Positions 1 through 8,433 of a DNA stretch of 64,000 nt are shown here, one piece after another. The stretch covers positions 3,286,001 to 3,350,000 of the forward strand of contig NZ_CP163444.1 in assembly GCF_041053105.1 (NCBI RefSeq). Reading direction: 5' to 3'. The notes beneath the pieces were generated by a model. That model was not told where the DNA came from. It searched no databases and saw only the letters and a list, made by a program, of their open reading frames with translations. The stretch is from Streptomyces sp. R44 (GTDB taxonomy: Bacteria > Actinomycetota > Actinomycetes > Streptomycetales > Streptomycetaceae). How positions within the stretch are numbered: position 1 is the first letter of the stretch; the number at the start of each line of letters is the position of its first letter. The translations under genes and the position numbers were made by a program.

Positions 1-920
1 TCGTCCGCCCACCAGGAGCGGGCCACCTGCGCACCCGGGCTGTCCGGGTCGGGGCGCCCCAGCCACGCCGGGCCGGCGTACACCTCCCCGTCGACGGAAC
101 GCCAGGGCAGCTCCAGTCGACCGATGACACGACGCTCGGTCCGCCCCTCGTGGGGGACGGAGAGCGTGGAGTTGATGAGGACCATGCCGAGCGCGCTGGT
201 CGCCCAGAGTGTCGCCTTGCCGAGGCCGTAGGAACCACCCGCGCCGCGACCGGACTTGAGGCTCTCCAGCTGTCGACGGACGACGGCAGCGAACTTGCCG
301 TCGTCGTAGTCGTCCCCGGTGAGGCCGGAGGCGTTGTAGTCGTCGATACGGAGAAGGACGAGGCGCCCCTTCTCGAACATGTCGCGCACACCGGCGTCCA
401 CGACGCGGCCGACCTTCTGGTGGGAGGCGGCCTGCGAGACGGACGAGTAGTGGGGGTGGAGGTCGTCCCAGAGGATCGCCTTGCGGAAGGCGTCCAGCAT
501 TCCGCCGGTGAGTTCGTGGATGGTGTACCGCACACGCACAGGGCGACCGTTCTCGACCAGTCGCTCGTCGAGGCTGTTCTGGCACGTCTCCCGGGCGAGC
601 ACCTGGACGTCGGCGTCGAAGGCGAAGGCGGCGGCATTGCCGCCGTCGCGCCCGCCGTCGTGGTAGCCGGGCCGGTGGTACCAGGTGACGGGAAGCCCGA
701 CCTGGGTGTCGGTGGTGCGCGTGTGCACCGTCCCGAGGTCCGTCCCGAGGGCCTTGGCGATCTCCACCATGACGGTCGGGCGCGGGACCGATCGCTTGGT
801 GATCCACGCCGAGACCGCGGCCCGGGTCAGTCCCAACTCTTCGGCCAGTTCCGCCTGGGACCTGCCAGCGAGCCTGAGTTGACGGGCCAACCAGGGCCCG
901 AACTCCTCGCCTGTCTCCAC
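1..920 (-). CDS. XRE-type HTH plus GHKL ATPase protein (partial, runs off left edge)
   Basis: The reading frame is open from a GTG at 920 to the window edge (306 residues, C-terminus missing). Residues about 7-60 form a helix-turn-helix (SQAELAEELGLTRAAVSAWI). The rest carries GHKL ATPase signatures: an N-box-like ETCQNSLDE (111-119), a G1-like IDDYNASGL (192-200) and a G2-like GAGGSYGLGKATLW (226-239). GHKL folds occur in Hsp90, MutL, gyrase and MORC proteins. Fusion to a DNA-binding domain suggests an ATP-dependent regulator or sensor. It diverges from the helicase operon that starts at 1775, and a palindrome lies over its predicted transcription start, so autoregulation is likely. The start was chosen because the helix-turn-helix begins right after it; the ribosome site (AGGAG) is about 12 bases upstream, longer than usual. 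Its target is unknown. Confidence 0.75.
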   Translation of the reverse strand, partial: METGEEFGPWLARQLRLAGRSQAELAEELGLTRAAVSAWITKRSVPRPTVMVEIAKALGTDLGTVHTRTTDTQVGLPVTWYHRPGYHDGGRDGGNAAAFAFDADVQVLARETCQNSLDERLVENGRPVRVRYTIHELTGGMLDAFRKAILWDDLHPHYSSVSQAASHQKVGRVVDAGVRDMFEKGRLVLLRIDDYNASGLTGDDYDDGKFAAVVRRQLESLKSGRGAGGSYGLGKATLWATSALGMVLINSTLSVPHEGRTERRVIGRLELPWRSVDGEVYAGPAWLGRPDPDSPGAQVARSWWAD

Positions 921-932
921 GCGACCACCCCA

Positions 933-958
933 CTCCTGTCTGTGACTACGGACAGGAG
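933..958. promoter_or_regulatory. Candidate operator palindrome
   Basis: CTCCTGTC (933-940) and GACAGGAG (951-958) form a perfect 8-bp inverted repeat with a 10-base spacer; two further pairs (942/949, 943/948) extend it inward. It covers the predicted start of transcription of the HTH-GHKL gene and its AGGAG ribosome site. The most direct reading is an operator for that protein. It could also form a hairpin in the mRNA leader that hides the ribosome site. Confidence 0.45.
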
Positions 959-959
959 C

Positions 960-989
960 AGGCTAATTTGACGAAGAAGATCGCGTCAA
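960..989 (-). promoter_or_regulatory. Predicted promoter of the HTH-GHKL gene
   Basis: On the minus strand a TTGACG -35 (984-989) is separated by 18 bases from a TAGCCT -10 (960-965), which fits the Streptomyces housekeeping pattern of TTGAC and TAGxxT. Transcription would start near 953, leaving a leader of about 33 bases before the GTG at 920. This is a pattern match only. Confidence 0.5.
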
Positions 990-1426
990 TCAGAACTTGA
1001 CATCTTCAGCCATCGAAGAGTCTTTACAGTCTCGACCGAATTGCATCTATTTACGCCGCCTTGCCCGTTTTGCAATCGCCTGTGCGACCACTCGATACGG
1101 AATCCGAAATTCCATTGATGAAGAAATCGCGAATCGCCTGGCACCCTCCGCGGGATTCCCCTACCTTGGAGGAGTTGGAAAAGGCGATCCCATCCGGAAA
1201 GCCTCCGACGAGAACACGGGGAGAACTCTACCCTTTTCCTCCCCGCCACTCCGTGGACGCGCGCCCGAAAGGACCCCACAAGAAGCTCCTTCGACGGACC
1301 GGCGCGACCGGACAGAATTCCTCTGATATTTTCCTCGTCCCACTCGTATCGGCTGTCACCCGTGACCGCCCGAGTGGCGATGCAACGTGCCGGAAAACGC
1401 TTAGAACAAGGGTTTGGTGATTCACC
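990..1426. other. AT-richer intergenic region, probably the operon control region
   Basis: About 440 bases with clearly more A/T than the flanking genes and no convincing reading frame on either strand. It must hold the forward promoter for what follows, but I see no strong -35/-10 pair. A short palindrome GGTGA-T-TCACC lies at 1416-1426, just before the small frame at 1427. Low G+C upstream of an accessory operon is common in Streptomyces. Confidence 0.4.
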
Positions 1427-1648
1427 GTGGATGATTCTTCGGGGGCGGCGGATTCATACGGATTCGCCCATTGTTCGGCCGCTTCGAGCGGCCGGGAGTT
1501 AAGCTCCGTCCAGCTGGCTTGGAGCATGGTGTCCACCGATGTGGAACGGAAGCAGGTCGCCGACGACTTCGGAACGACGGAAGAGGAGCTCAGGGAAGTC
1601 CACGGCCTCGACGTCGAACGGTACGGAACCGCCGACCACGGCGGCTGA
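1427..1648 (+). CDS. Possible small protein upstream of the helicase operon
   Basis: A 73-residue frame from GTG at 1427. The second half, from an in-frame ATG at 1526 (40 residues), has strongly G/C third positions and a protein-like acidic sequence (DVERKQVADDF, TTEEELREVHGLDVERYG). The first half has poor codon bias, includes one TTA codon and spans a small hairpin (1476-1494). No good ribosome site precedes either start. It could be a short regulatory protein, a remnant of a larger gene, or non-coding. I recognise no family. Confidence 0.28.
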   Translation: MDDSSGAADSYGFAHCSAASSGRELSSVQLAWSMVSTDVERKQVADDFGTTEEELREVHGLDVERYGTADHGG

Positions 1649-1670
1649 CACCGGCCTGTGCACCACTGTG

Positions 1671-1730
1671 CGACGGGCCGGCCTTGTGCGGGTCCCGACA
1701 GCTCGGGACCCGCACAAGGCCGGCCCGTCG
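1671..1730 (+). terminator. Perfect 28-bp-arm hairpin upstream of the helicase operon
   Basis: The arms 1671-1698 and 1703-1730 are exactly complementary, with a four-base loop (cagc). It ends 44 bases before the ATG at 1775 and no T-run follows. It could end a short upstream transcript. If the operon promoter lies upstream it would be in the 5' leader and act as an attenuator or protein target. No plausible promoter fits between the hairpin and the gene. Confidence 0.65.
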
Positions 1731-1774
1731 GAGGCCCTTCCCGACCTTCCTCGATTCCAGGAGCCGCAGAAAAG

Positions 1775-4700
1775 ATGTCGCCCACCAAATCCCAGGTCGT
1801 CGATACCGTTCTCGACCAGTCGGAACGTGTCCTGCAGACCTATGCGGTCGACCCCGGCCTCATTCCGGAGCACGCCAACAGCGAGCGTCGGATCACCCAG
1901 GGCGGGTACGGCGATCGCCAGCTGTTCGAACTCGTGCAGAACGCGGCCGACGAAATCGCGTCCCAGCCCGGCGGTACCGCCCACGTCGTCCTCACTAACA
2001 CCCACCTCTACTGCGCCAATGAGGGCTCTCCTGTCACCCCCGAGGGCGCGGAGACAATTCTGCGGATGAGCATGTCGCGGAAACGAGGCGGTCAGATCGG
2101 CCGCTTCGGGGTCGGCGTGAAATCAGTGCTCGTCGTCACCGACACCCCGCAGTTCTTCAGCAGCACCGGTTCCTTCGGGTTCGACCGCGAGTGGGCCCAC
2201 GAGCGGATCCGCTCGGTGCCGGGCGTGACGGACCGTCTGGGGGAGAACTTCGAAGCACCGGTGCTGCGCATGGCGCGCCCCCTCGACATGGCTGCCGAAC
2301 GTGCCCAGGACCCCGTTCTCGACGAGCTGCTCGAATGGGCCGTCACCGTCGTGCGCCTGCCGCTGCTCCCCGGTGCCGCAGACAAGCTGGCCCAGGACAT
2401 GCATGGCGGGCGCAAGGGCGCCGGGGCGTCCCGCGAGGAGTTCCCGGTCGGCTTCCAACTCCTCTCCCCACACGTGGCGAAGGTCGTCCTCGAAGACCGC
2501 AGGCCTCGGCCGGTCGCCCGTCGTGTCCTGACCACCGAGCAGGAAGGCGACCTGCACACCGTGGCGGAGGAGCGGACGGGGAAGCCCACCACCACCGCCC
2601 GATGGCGGGTCTTCTCCGTGACCCACGAGCCGGGGCCGGCGGCCCGGGCCGACGCCGGTGAGCTGCACGACCGTCTCGCGCTCGACCTCGCCTGGGCCGT
2701 GCCGGCGCTGGAGCGGGATACGGAGAGCGGACTGTACATCTCCCCCCGGTCCCGCGGCCGTGGACGCTTCTGGTCGTTCTTCCCGACCAAGTACGAGATG
2801 TCTCTCAGCGGCATCCTCAACGGCGCATGGAAGACGAACGAGGACCGACAGAACCTCCTCGACTCGTCCGCCTTCAACGAGGAGATGGTCAAGGTCTCGG
2901 CGGCTCTGGTCGTCGACGCGCTCCCCCGGCTCGCCCCCGCCGAGGACCCTGCCGCCTATCTCCCGCTGCTGCCGGGACGCGCGAAGGAGGCCATCAGCTG
3001 GGCGGACGAGTCCCTCACCCGGGAGATCTGGGAACGGACCGCGGTCCGACCGTCGTTGCCCGACCAGGACGGGGTGCTCCGCGTGCCCACGGAACTGCGG
3101 GTGCACCCCCGCCTCGACAAGGACCAGAAGCGCCTCACCGGATGGCTCCGCATGTGGCACGAGTGCCCCGGTCGCCCCGCGGACTGGCTGCATCCCAACG
3201 CCGAGGCCGACCTCCTGCGCTCCGGCAAGGTGGAGCACATACTCTCGGCGGCCGAGCACAAGCGCACGGACGTGCGCACCTGGCTGGAGGCGCTCGTCGA
3301 GTGCGGCACTGCCGAAGCATCCGCAGTGGCGATCCGCATCCTTGCGGAGATGATCGAGATCAGGTCACCGTACGCCGAGGAGGCCCGCAGGGCCCGCATC
3401 GTGCTCACCGAGGAACACGGCCTCGTCGCCCCCGTCCCGGGCCGCGTCTTCCGACGCGCCGACGAGGGAGGGCTGCGGGAGACCCTCGTGTACGTGGTCG
3501 GCGACATCGCCCAGGATCCGTCGCTCGCCCACGCACTCGATGTCCTCGGCATCCGGGAGGCGGACGCCGAAGGGCGGTTCTTCAGCGTCCTCGATCAGGG
3601 CTTCGACGGGTACGGGGACACCGAGTGGGAGCGATTCTGGGAGCTGTTCCGTCGGGCGGGCGGACGCCGACTGGCCCACAGAGTGCTGGAGAGGGTCCCG
3701 GGCGCCCGCGAGACGCTGCGCGTACGCACCGCGGACGGCAGGTTCCGGCCCGTGCGCGACTGCATGCTTCCGGGGCCGGTCGTCGACCCGCAGCGTGACC
3801 CGAGCATCGCCGTCGACATGGGCTTCCACTCCGACGACGTGCCCTTCTTCTCGGAGATCGGCCTGCGCGCGCTGCCTTCGACCTCGGTGCGACCGGACGG
3901 CGAGGAATGGTTCGAGGAGTACCGGGAGGCAGTCCACTCGGCCTATCTGCGGTCCCTGGACGACCACGCCCCGCGCCCCTCCATCGGTCGGATGAAGGTG
4001 GAGGGCTCCGCCGTCGGCGGTCCCCTGTACCTCTTCCGATCGCTCTCGGAGGAGTCCCGCGCGGCCTTCCTGAAGGCGCTGCCGGACGACGCCGTCGTGG
4101 ACAACTGGACCCGCCAGATCGGTGCGCAGACGAGTACGCGGCAGGCCGTTGCGTCGCCGATCCGCTGGCTGTTCAGGAAGTACGGGACGGTCGCCACCTC
4201 CCAGGGGATCAAGCCGCTGAGGGAAGCGGTCGGCCCTCAGCTGGCCGCCTATCGCGATGTGCTGCCGGTCGCCGAGATCTCGCCGGAGAAGGCCCGGAAG
4301 CTGCGCCTGCCGACCACGGTCGAGGAAGTCCCGTCCGCGCGTTGGGAGAACCTTCTCACCGAAGTGGCCCGGAGCGAGGACGACACCTTCGTGGGAGCCA
4401 CCTACGTGATGCTGACCCGGTTCGGCGCGGACTTCCCCGAGGACTCGTTGACCCGTTGCCGCATCGGTGACGCGTGGGGCGATCGACCGGACGAGGAGAT
4501 CACCGTCGCGGTCGGTCCGACCGAGTACCGGGCGCTGCGCGCCGAACAGCTTCCCGCGCTGCTGGTGCCGAGCGCGGCGGACGCCGAGTTGATGGTCGAG
4601 AAGTGGGGCATGCTCCGCTACGCCGACGTGATCAGCAAGGAGACCCGTGAGGTCCCGGACGGTGACCCCGTGGCTCTGGTCGAGTTGTACCCCGCCCTTC

Positions 4701-6532
4701 GCCAGCGGCTCAACAGCACCCACCGGAACAGCCTGGTGCAGCGGTGCACCGAACTGGAGGAGGTGACCCGCACCCCCAACGGCACCAAGCCTCGCCAGCT
4801 GGACGCGGTGCGCCAGGGCAGCACGGTGAAGGTCCGTGTCCCGGTGGACCCCGAACCGATGCTGCGGCTGATCGACCGTGAACTGGAGTTGGGACTCGGT
4901 GCGGCCGGTTGCAGGGCGGTTCTGGAGCACCAGGAACGCATGGCCCGGGACAGCGAGACGAGGGCGGCGCTCAGGGCCGTACGCGACGCCGAGGACGTCG
5001 TCTCGAAGATCGAGCTCCTGATCGGCGCCGAGGCCCTGCGGTCAGGGCTGCCCGAAGGCCTGATGGAAGCCGAGCTGCAGGAGAGCGACGGTACGGAGCC
5101 GTCCCCGCACCGGATCGCCCAGATGGCCTTCAACGCACACGGCGACGGAGTGCTCCAGCAGCACGCCCGGGACATTCAGGCCACATTTCCCAACGCCCCG
5201 GTCGCCTACGGCGGTTCGTCGGCGGCCATCGCCTTCGTCTCCGACCTGCGACTCCCGGTGACCTTCGCCGGTTCCAGGACCCCGTCGCCGCCCGCGTTCG
5301 AGACCGTGGACGGCCCCAGGGACTTCCCCCGCCTCCACGACTACCAGGAGGACCTGGTCCGCAACATCAGCACGCTGCTCGACCGGCTGGCCCCGCAGCG
5401 CGCCATGCTGTCGTTGCCCACCGGCGCCGGCAAGACCCGGGTCACGGCGGAAGCCGTGATCCGATGGGTCAAGCAGGTGGGTGACCTGCAGGGTCCGCTG
5501 CTGTGGATCGCGCAGACCGAGGAGCTGTGCGAGCAGGCCGTTCAGAGCTGGAAGTTCGTCTGGAACAAGGTGGGTGCGGAACGACCGCTCACCATCAGCC
5601 GGTTGTGGAGCACCAACGAGGTCGGGGACGTCGTCGACCATCCGCATCTCGTCGTCGCCACGGACGCCAAACTGGAGCGCTGCCTGGACACCGAGGCGTA
5701 CGACTGGCTGCGGCAGGCCGCCCTGGTGATCGTGGACGAGGCCCACACCGCCGTCTCCAAGCGGTACACGGGAATCCTGGGGCAGTTGGGTCTCACCCAG
5801 TACGAGACGAAGCGCCACCTGTTGGGCCTGACGGCCACCCCGTTCCGCAACACCAACGAGGAGGAGACCGACCGGCTGGTCAAGCGCTTCGGCAACAAGC
5901 GGCTCGACGAGGGCGTGTTCCCGTCCGGCGATCCGTACCGGGACCTCCAGGAATGGGGCATGCTCGCACAGGTCGAGCACCGCACCCTGGAAGGCGGCCG
6001 GATCGAACTGACCCGTGAGGAGAAGGCGCAGGCGGACCGGATGGCCACGCTCGCGCGCGCCGCCGAGCAGCGGCTCGCCGACGACCACACCCGCAGCCGC
6101 CGCATCGTCGACGAGGTGGTCGCCCTCCCGGAGGACTGGCCGACCCTGCTCTTCGCCACCTCCGTGGACCACGCCAAGTACCTGGCAGCCATGCTCAACG
6201 ACCGCGGTGTCCCGGCCGCGGCCGTGGACTCGACGACCAGCGCCCAGGACCGTCGGCGGCGCATCGAGGAGTTCCGTGCGGGACGCATCCGCGTCCTCAC
6301 CAACTACGGCGTCCTCACCCAGGGGTTCGACGCTCCCGCGACCCGCGTCGTGGTGGTGGCCCGCCCGGTCTACAGCACCAACGTCTACCAGCAGATGATC
6401 GGTCGTGGCCTGCGCGGCCCCAGGAACGGCGGCAAGGACACCTGCCTGATCCTCAACGTCAGCGACAACATCGAGAACTTCGACACCCAACTCGCGTTCA
6501 ACCAGTTCGAGCACCTCTGGAGCCGCAAGTGA
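1775..6532 (+). CDS. Sacsin/Hsp90-like ATPase fused to a DEAH SF2 helicase
   Basis: A 1585-residue protein. Residues about 20-200 look like the sacsin N-terminal ATPase: LFELVQNAADEI (N-box, about 50) and GRFGVGVKSVL (G2-like, about 110). The C-terminal 400 residues are an SF2 helicase: LPTGAGKTR (Walker A, about 1214), IVDEAHTAVSKRY (DEAH box, about 1319), LLGLTATPFRN (motif III) and QMIGRGLRG (motif VI, about 1539). The roughly 800 residues between them are not recognised. The ATG at 1775 was chosen over an upstream in-frame GTG at 1658 because AGGAG (1759-1763) precedes it and the GTG would read through the hairpin. The stop overlaps the next GTG start (GTGA), so translation is probably coupled. 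This fusion has the size and layout of a large sensor or effector ATPase in defence systems; that role is inferred. Confidence 0.88.
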   Translation: MSPTKSQVVDTVLDQSERVLQTYAVDPGLIPEHANSERRITQGGYGDRQLFELVQNAADEIASQPGGTAHVVLTNTHLYCANEGSPVTPEGAETILRMSMSRKRGGQIGRFGVGVKSVLVVTDTPQFFSSTGSFGFDREWAHERIRSVPGVTDRLGENFEAPVLRMARPLDMAAERAQDPVLDELLEWAVTVVRLPLLPGAADKLAQDMHGGRKGAGASREEFPVGFQLLSPHVAKVVLEDRRPRPVARRVLTTEQEGDLHTVAEERTGKPTTTARWRVFSVTHEPGPAARADAGELHDRLALDLAWAVPALERDTESGLYISPRSRGRGRFWSFFPTKYEMSLSGILNGAWKTNEDRQNLLDSSAFNEEMVKVSAALVVDALPRLAPAEDPAAYLPLLPGRAKEAISWADESLTREIWERTAVRPSLPDQDGVLRVPTELRVHPRLDKDQKRLTGWLRMWHECPGRPADWLHPNAEADLLRSGKVEHILSAAEHKRTDVRTWLEALVECGTAEASAVAIRILAEMIEIRSPYAEEARRARIVLTEEHGLVAPVPGRVFRRADEGGLRETLVYVVGDIAQDPSLAHALDVLGIREADAEGRFFSVLDQGFDGYGDTEWERFWELFRRAGGRRLAHRVLERVPGARETLRVRTADGRFRPVRDCMLPGPVVDPQRDPSIAVDMGFHSDDVPFFSEIGLRALPSTSVRPDGEEWFEEYREAVHSAYLRSLDDHAPRPSIGRMKVEGSAVGGPLYLFRSLSEESRAAFLKALPDDAVVDNWTRQIGAQTSTRQAVASPIRWLFRKYGTVATSQGIKPLREAVGPQLAAYRDVLPVAEISPEKARKLRLPTTVEEVPSARWENLLTEVARSEDDTFVGATYVMLTRFGADFPEDSLTRCRIGDAWGDRPDEEITVAVGPTEYRALRAEQLPALLVPSAADAELMVEKWGMLRYADVISKETREVPDGDPVALVELYPALRQRLNSTHRNSLVQRCTELEEVTRTPNGTKPRQLDAVRQGSTVKVRVPVDPEPMLRLIDRELELGLGAAGCRAVLEHQERMARDSETRAALRAVRDAEDVVSKIELLIGAEALRSGLPEGLMEAELQESDGTEPSPHRIAQMAFNAHGDGVLQQHARDIQATFPNAPVAYGGSSAAIAFVSDLRLPVTFAGSRTPSPPAFETVDGPRDFPRLHDYQEDLVRNISTLLDRLAPQRAMLSLPTGAGKTRVTAEAVIRWVKQVGDLQGPLLWIAQTEELCEQAVQSWKFVWNKVGAERPLTISRLWSTNEVGDVVDHPHLVVATDAKLERCLDTEAYDWLRQAALVIVDEAHTAVSKRYTGILGQLGLTQYETKRHLLGLTATPFRNTNEEETDRLVKRFGNKRLDEGVFPSGDPYRDLQEWGMLAQVEHRTLEGGRIELTREEKAQADRMATLARAAEQRLADDHTRSRRIVDEVVALPEDWPTLLFATSVDHAKYLAAMLNDRGVPAAAVDSTTSAQDRRRRIEEFRAGRIRVLTNYGVLTQGFDAPATRVVVVARPVYSTNVYQQMIGRGLRGPRNGGKDTCLILNVSDNIENFDTQLAFNQFEHLWSRK

Positions 6533-8433
6533 CCGACACCTACCTCGACAGTCCCCCGCTCACCGACGAGCAGCGGGCCGTGGTCGAGCAGCCCTGGGAC
6601 GCCCGTGTGCTGGTCACGGCCGGGGCAGGAGCAGGCAAGACGCACACCTTGGTGCGTCGGCTCGACGCACTGTGCGGGCACGAGGACCCGGAGGAGGCTC
6701 TGGAGGCTGCCGAGATCCTTGTCCTCACCTTCTCCCGGGCAGCGGCACGTGAGCTGCGGGAGCGGATCACCCGGCACGGGGAGCGAGCCCGTCGAGTCCG
6801 GGCGCAGACCTTCGACGCCTGGGCCTACGGGGTGCTCCGGCAGGCCCATCCGGACGGCGAGTGGGGCTCGGTCGGCTTCGAAGGGCGGATCGCGGCCGCG
6901 GCACAGGCTATCGAGAAGGGAGCGCTGGAGGCAGGCGACGCCGTTCCGCCCGCCCACGTCGTGATCGACGAGGTCCAGGACCTGTTGGGGGCCCGCCGTG
7001 AGCTGGTGGAGACCCTTCTGGACCGGTATCAGGACAGTTGCGGGTTCACCGTCGTCGGTGATGCCGCCCAGACCGTGTACGGCTTCCAGATCGAGGACTT
7101 GGCCGAGCGCATCGACGAGACCGGTCGGTTCTTCGACTGGCTGCGCTGTTCGTTCCCCGACGACCTGGTCGAGCTGCAGCTCACACAGAACTTCCGGGCC
7201 GCCACCCCCGAGGCCGGGGCGGCACTGGCGTACGGGCCGCGGCTGCAGCAGCTCGCCGACACGGACCTGGCGGCGACACTGTACGAGGAGCTGCGCGAGC
7301 TGCTGCTGGAACCTGCGAACGGAGTGGGCGACCTCACCGATCCGTTGACGCTGGACGGTCTGCGGAACCTCTCCGACACCTGCGCGATCCTCACCCGGGA
7401 CAATCGACAGGCCCTGGTGGTGTCCGATCTCCTCCACCAGCACGGCATCGCCCACCGGCTGCGACGTCCCCTCGAGGACCGGCCGGTCCCGTACTGGGTG
7501 GCCGAGTTGTTGCGCCGTACCGAGGCCGGCAGCCTCACCGAGGACCGCTTCCGTGCCCTGCTGGACGAGATCTCTCTGCCGTTCGAGCCGAATGCGACCG
7601 CCCTGTGGTCGGTGCTGCGACGTGCCGCACGCGGGACCGGCCGCAACGCACTCGACCTCGAGCGTCTGCGCCGCTCCGTCGCGGACGGTCGGTTCCCCGA
7701 CGAGGCGGCCGACCCGGAGACCTCGCGCATCGTCGTCACCACCGTGCACCGGGCCAAGGGGCTCGAGTTCGACCGCGTCATCGTCCTGACCCCACCGACG
7801 GTGGCCGAACTTCGCAAGCAGTACAAGGACGAGCTGGACCTGCCCGCCGAGGCCCGAGCCCTCTACGTGGCGATGACGCGCGCCCGCCAGGACCTCTACC
7901 ACGTGCACTCCCCCCGGTTGCCGGTCCTGAGGCGCGCGGAGGGCAGAAGGAACGGCCGCAGGTACGTGGGTGGGTGGCGGTCGTACGACAGGTACGGAAT
8001 CGTCTCCGAGGCCGGGGACGTCGACCGGAACGATCCGCCGGGCCACGAGACCGACGCCGTCACGACGCAGGCGTACCTCCTGAGGCGGGTTCTCCCCGGG
8101 CACGAGGTGGTGCTGCGCAGGCGCCACGGCCTTCCGGCGGGAGAACACCAGAGCCCGCCCTACGCCCTCGTGCACGACGGGTGCGAGATCGGTGAGGCCT
8201 CCCGGACGTTCCGCGAGGAGCTGTTCCAGGTGCAGAAGGTGAATCGGACCTGGGACCCCTGGTGGCCCGACGAGATCCACGGCATACGGATCGACACCCT
8301 GGAGACCGTGACGGGCAGCACCGCTGCCGGCGCCAACGCCGGCCTCGGCGACCGAGGAGTGTGGATCGCGCCCCAGATCACCGGCATCGGTGGATACCGC
8401 CGGGCCGACGACAACGAGGAGATGACCGCATGA
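6529..8433 (+). CDS. UvrD/PcrA-like SF1 helicase
   Basis: A 634-residue protein starting at a GTG that overlaps the previous stop. SF1A motifs appear in order: TAGAGAGKTHTLVRR (Walker A, 30-44), LTFSRAAARELRERI (motif Ia), VVIDEVQDLLG (motif II, about 148), VVGDAAQTVYGF (motif III), LTQNFRA (motif IV), TVHRAKGLEFDRVIV (motif V) and YVAMTRARQDLY (motif VI, about 445). The last 170 residues are not a standard UvrD C-terminus and may be a partner-binding domain. Typical UvrD is longer, about 720 residues. It is co-translated with helicases on both sides and is probably a component of the same system, not a repair housekeeping gene. Confidence 0.9.
   Translation: MTDTYLDSPPLTDEQRAVVEQPWDARVLVTAGAGAGKTHTLVRRLDALCGHEDPEEALEAAEILVLTFSRAAARELRERITRHGERARRVRAQTFDAWAYGVLRQAHPDGEWGSVGFEGRIAAAAQAIEKGALEAGDAVPPAHVVIDEVQDLLGARRELVETLLDRYQDSCGFTVVGDAAQTVYGFQIEDLAERIDETGRFFDWLRCSFPDDLVELQLTQNFRAATPEAGAALAYGPRLQQLADTDLAATLYEELRELLLEPANGVGDLTDPLTLDGLRNLSDTCAILTRDNRQALVVSDLLHQHGIAHRLRRPLEDRPVPYWVAELLRRTEAGSLTEDRFRALLDEISLPFEPNATALWSVLRRAARGTGRNALDLERLRRSVADGRFPDEAADPETSRIVVTTVHRAKGLEFDRVIVLTPPTVAELRKQYKDELDLPAEARALYVAMTRARQDLYHVHSPRLPVLRRAEGRRNGRRYVGGWRSYDRYGIVSEAGDVDRNDPPGHETDAVTTQAYLLRRVLPGHEVVLRRRHGLPAGEHQSPPYALVHDGCEIGEASRTFREELFQVQKVNRTWDPWWPDEIHGIRIDTLETVTGSTAAGANAGLGDRGVWIAPQITGIGGYRRADDNEEMTA

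Noticed and set aside
150..971. Forward-strand frame of 273 codons over the left end
   Set aside because: It is the complement of the HTH-GHKL gene, whose motifs and codon bias are clear on the minus strand.
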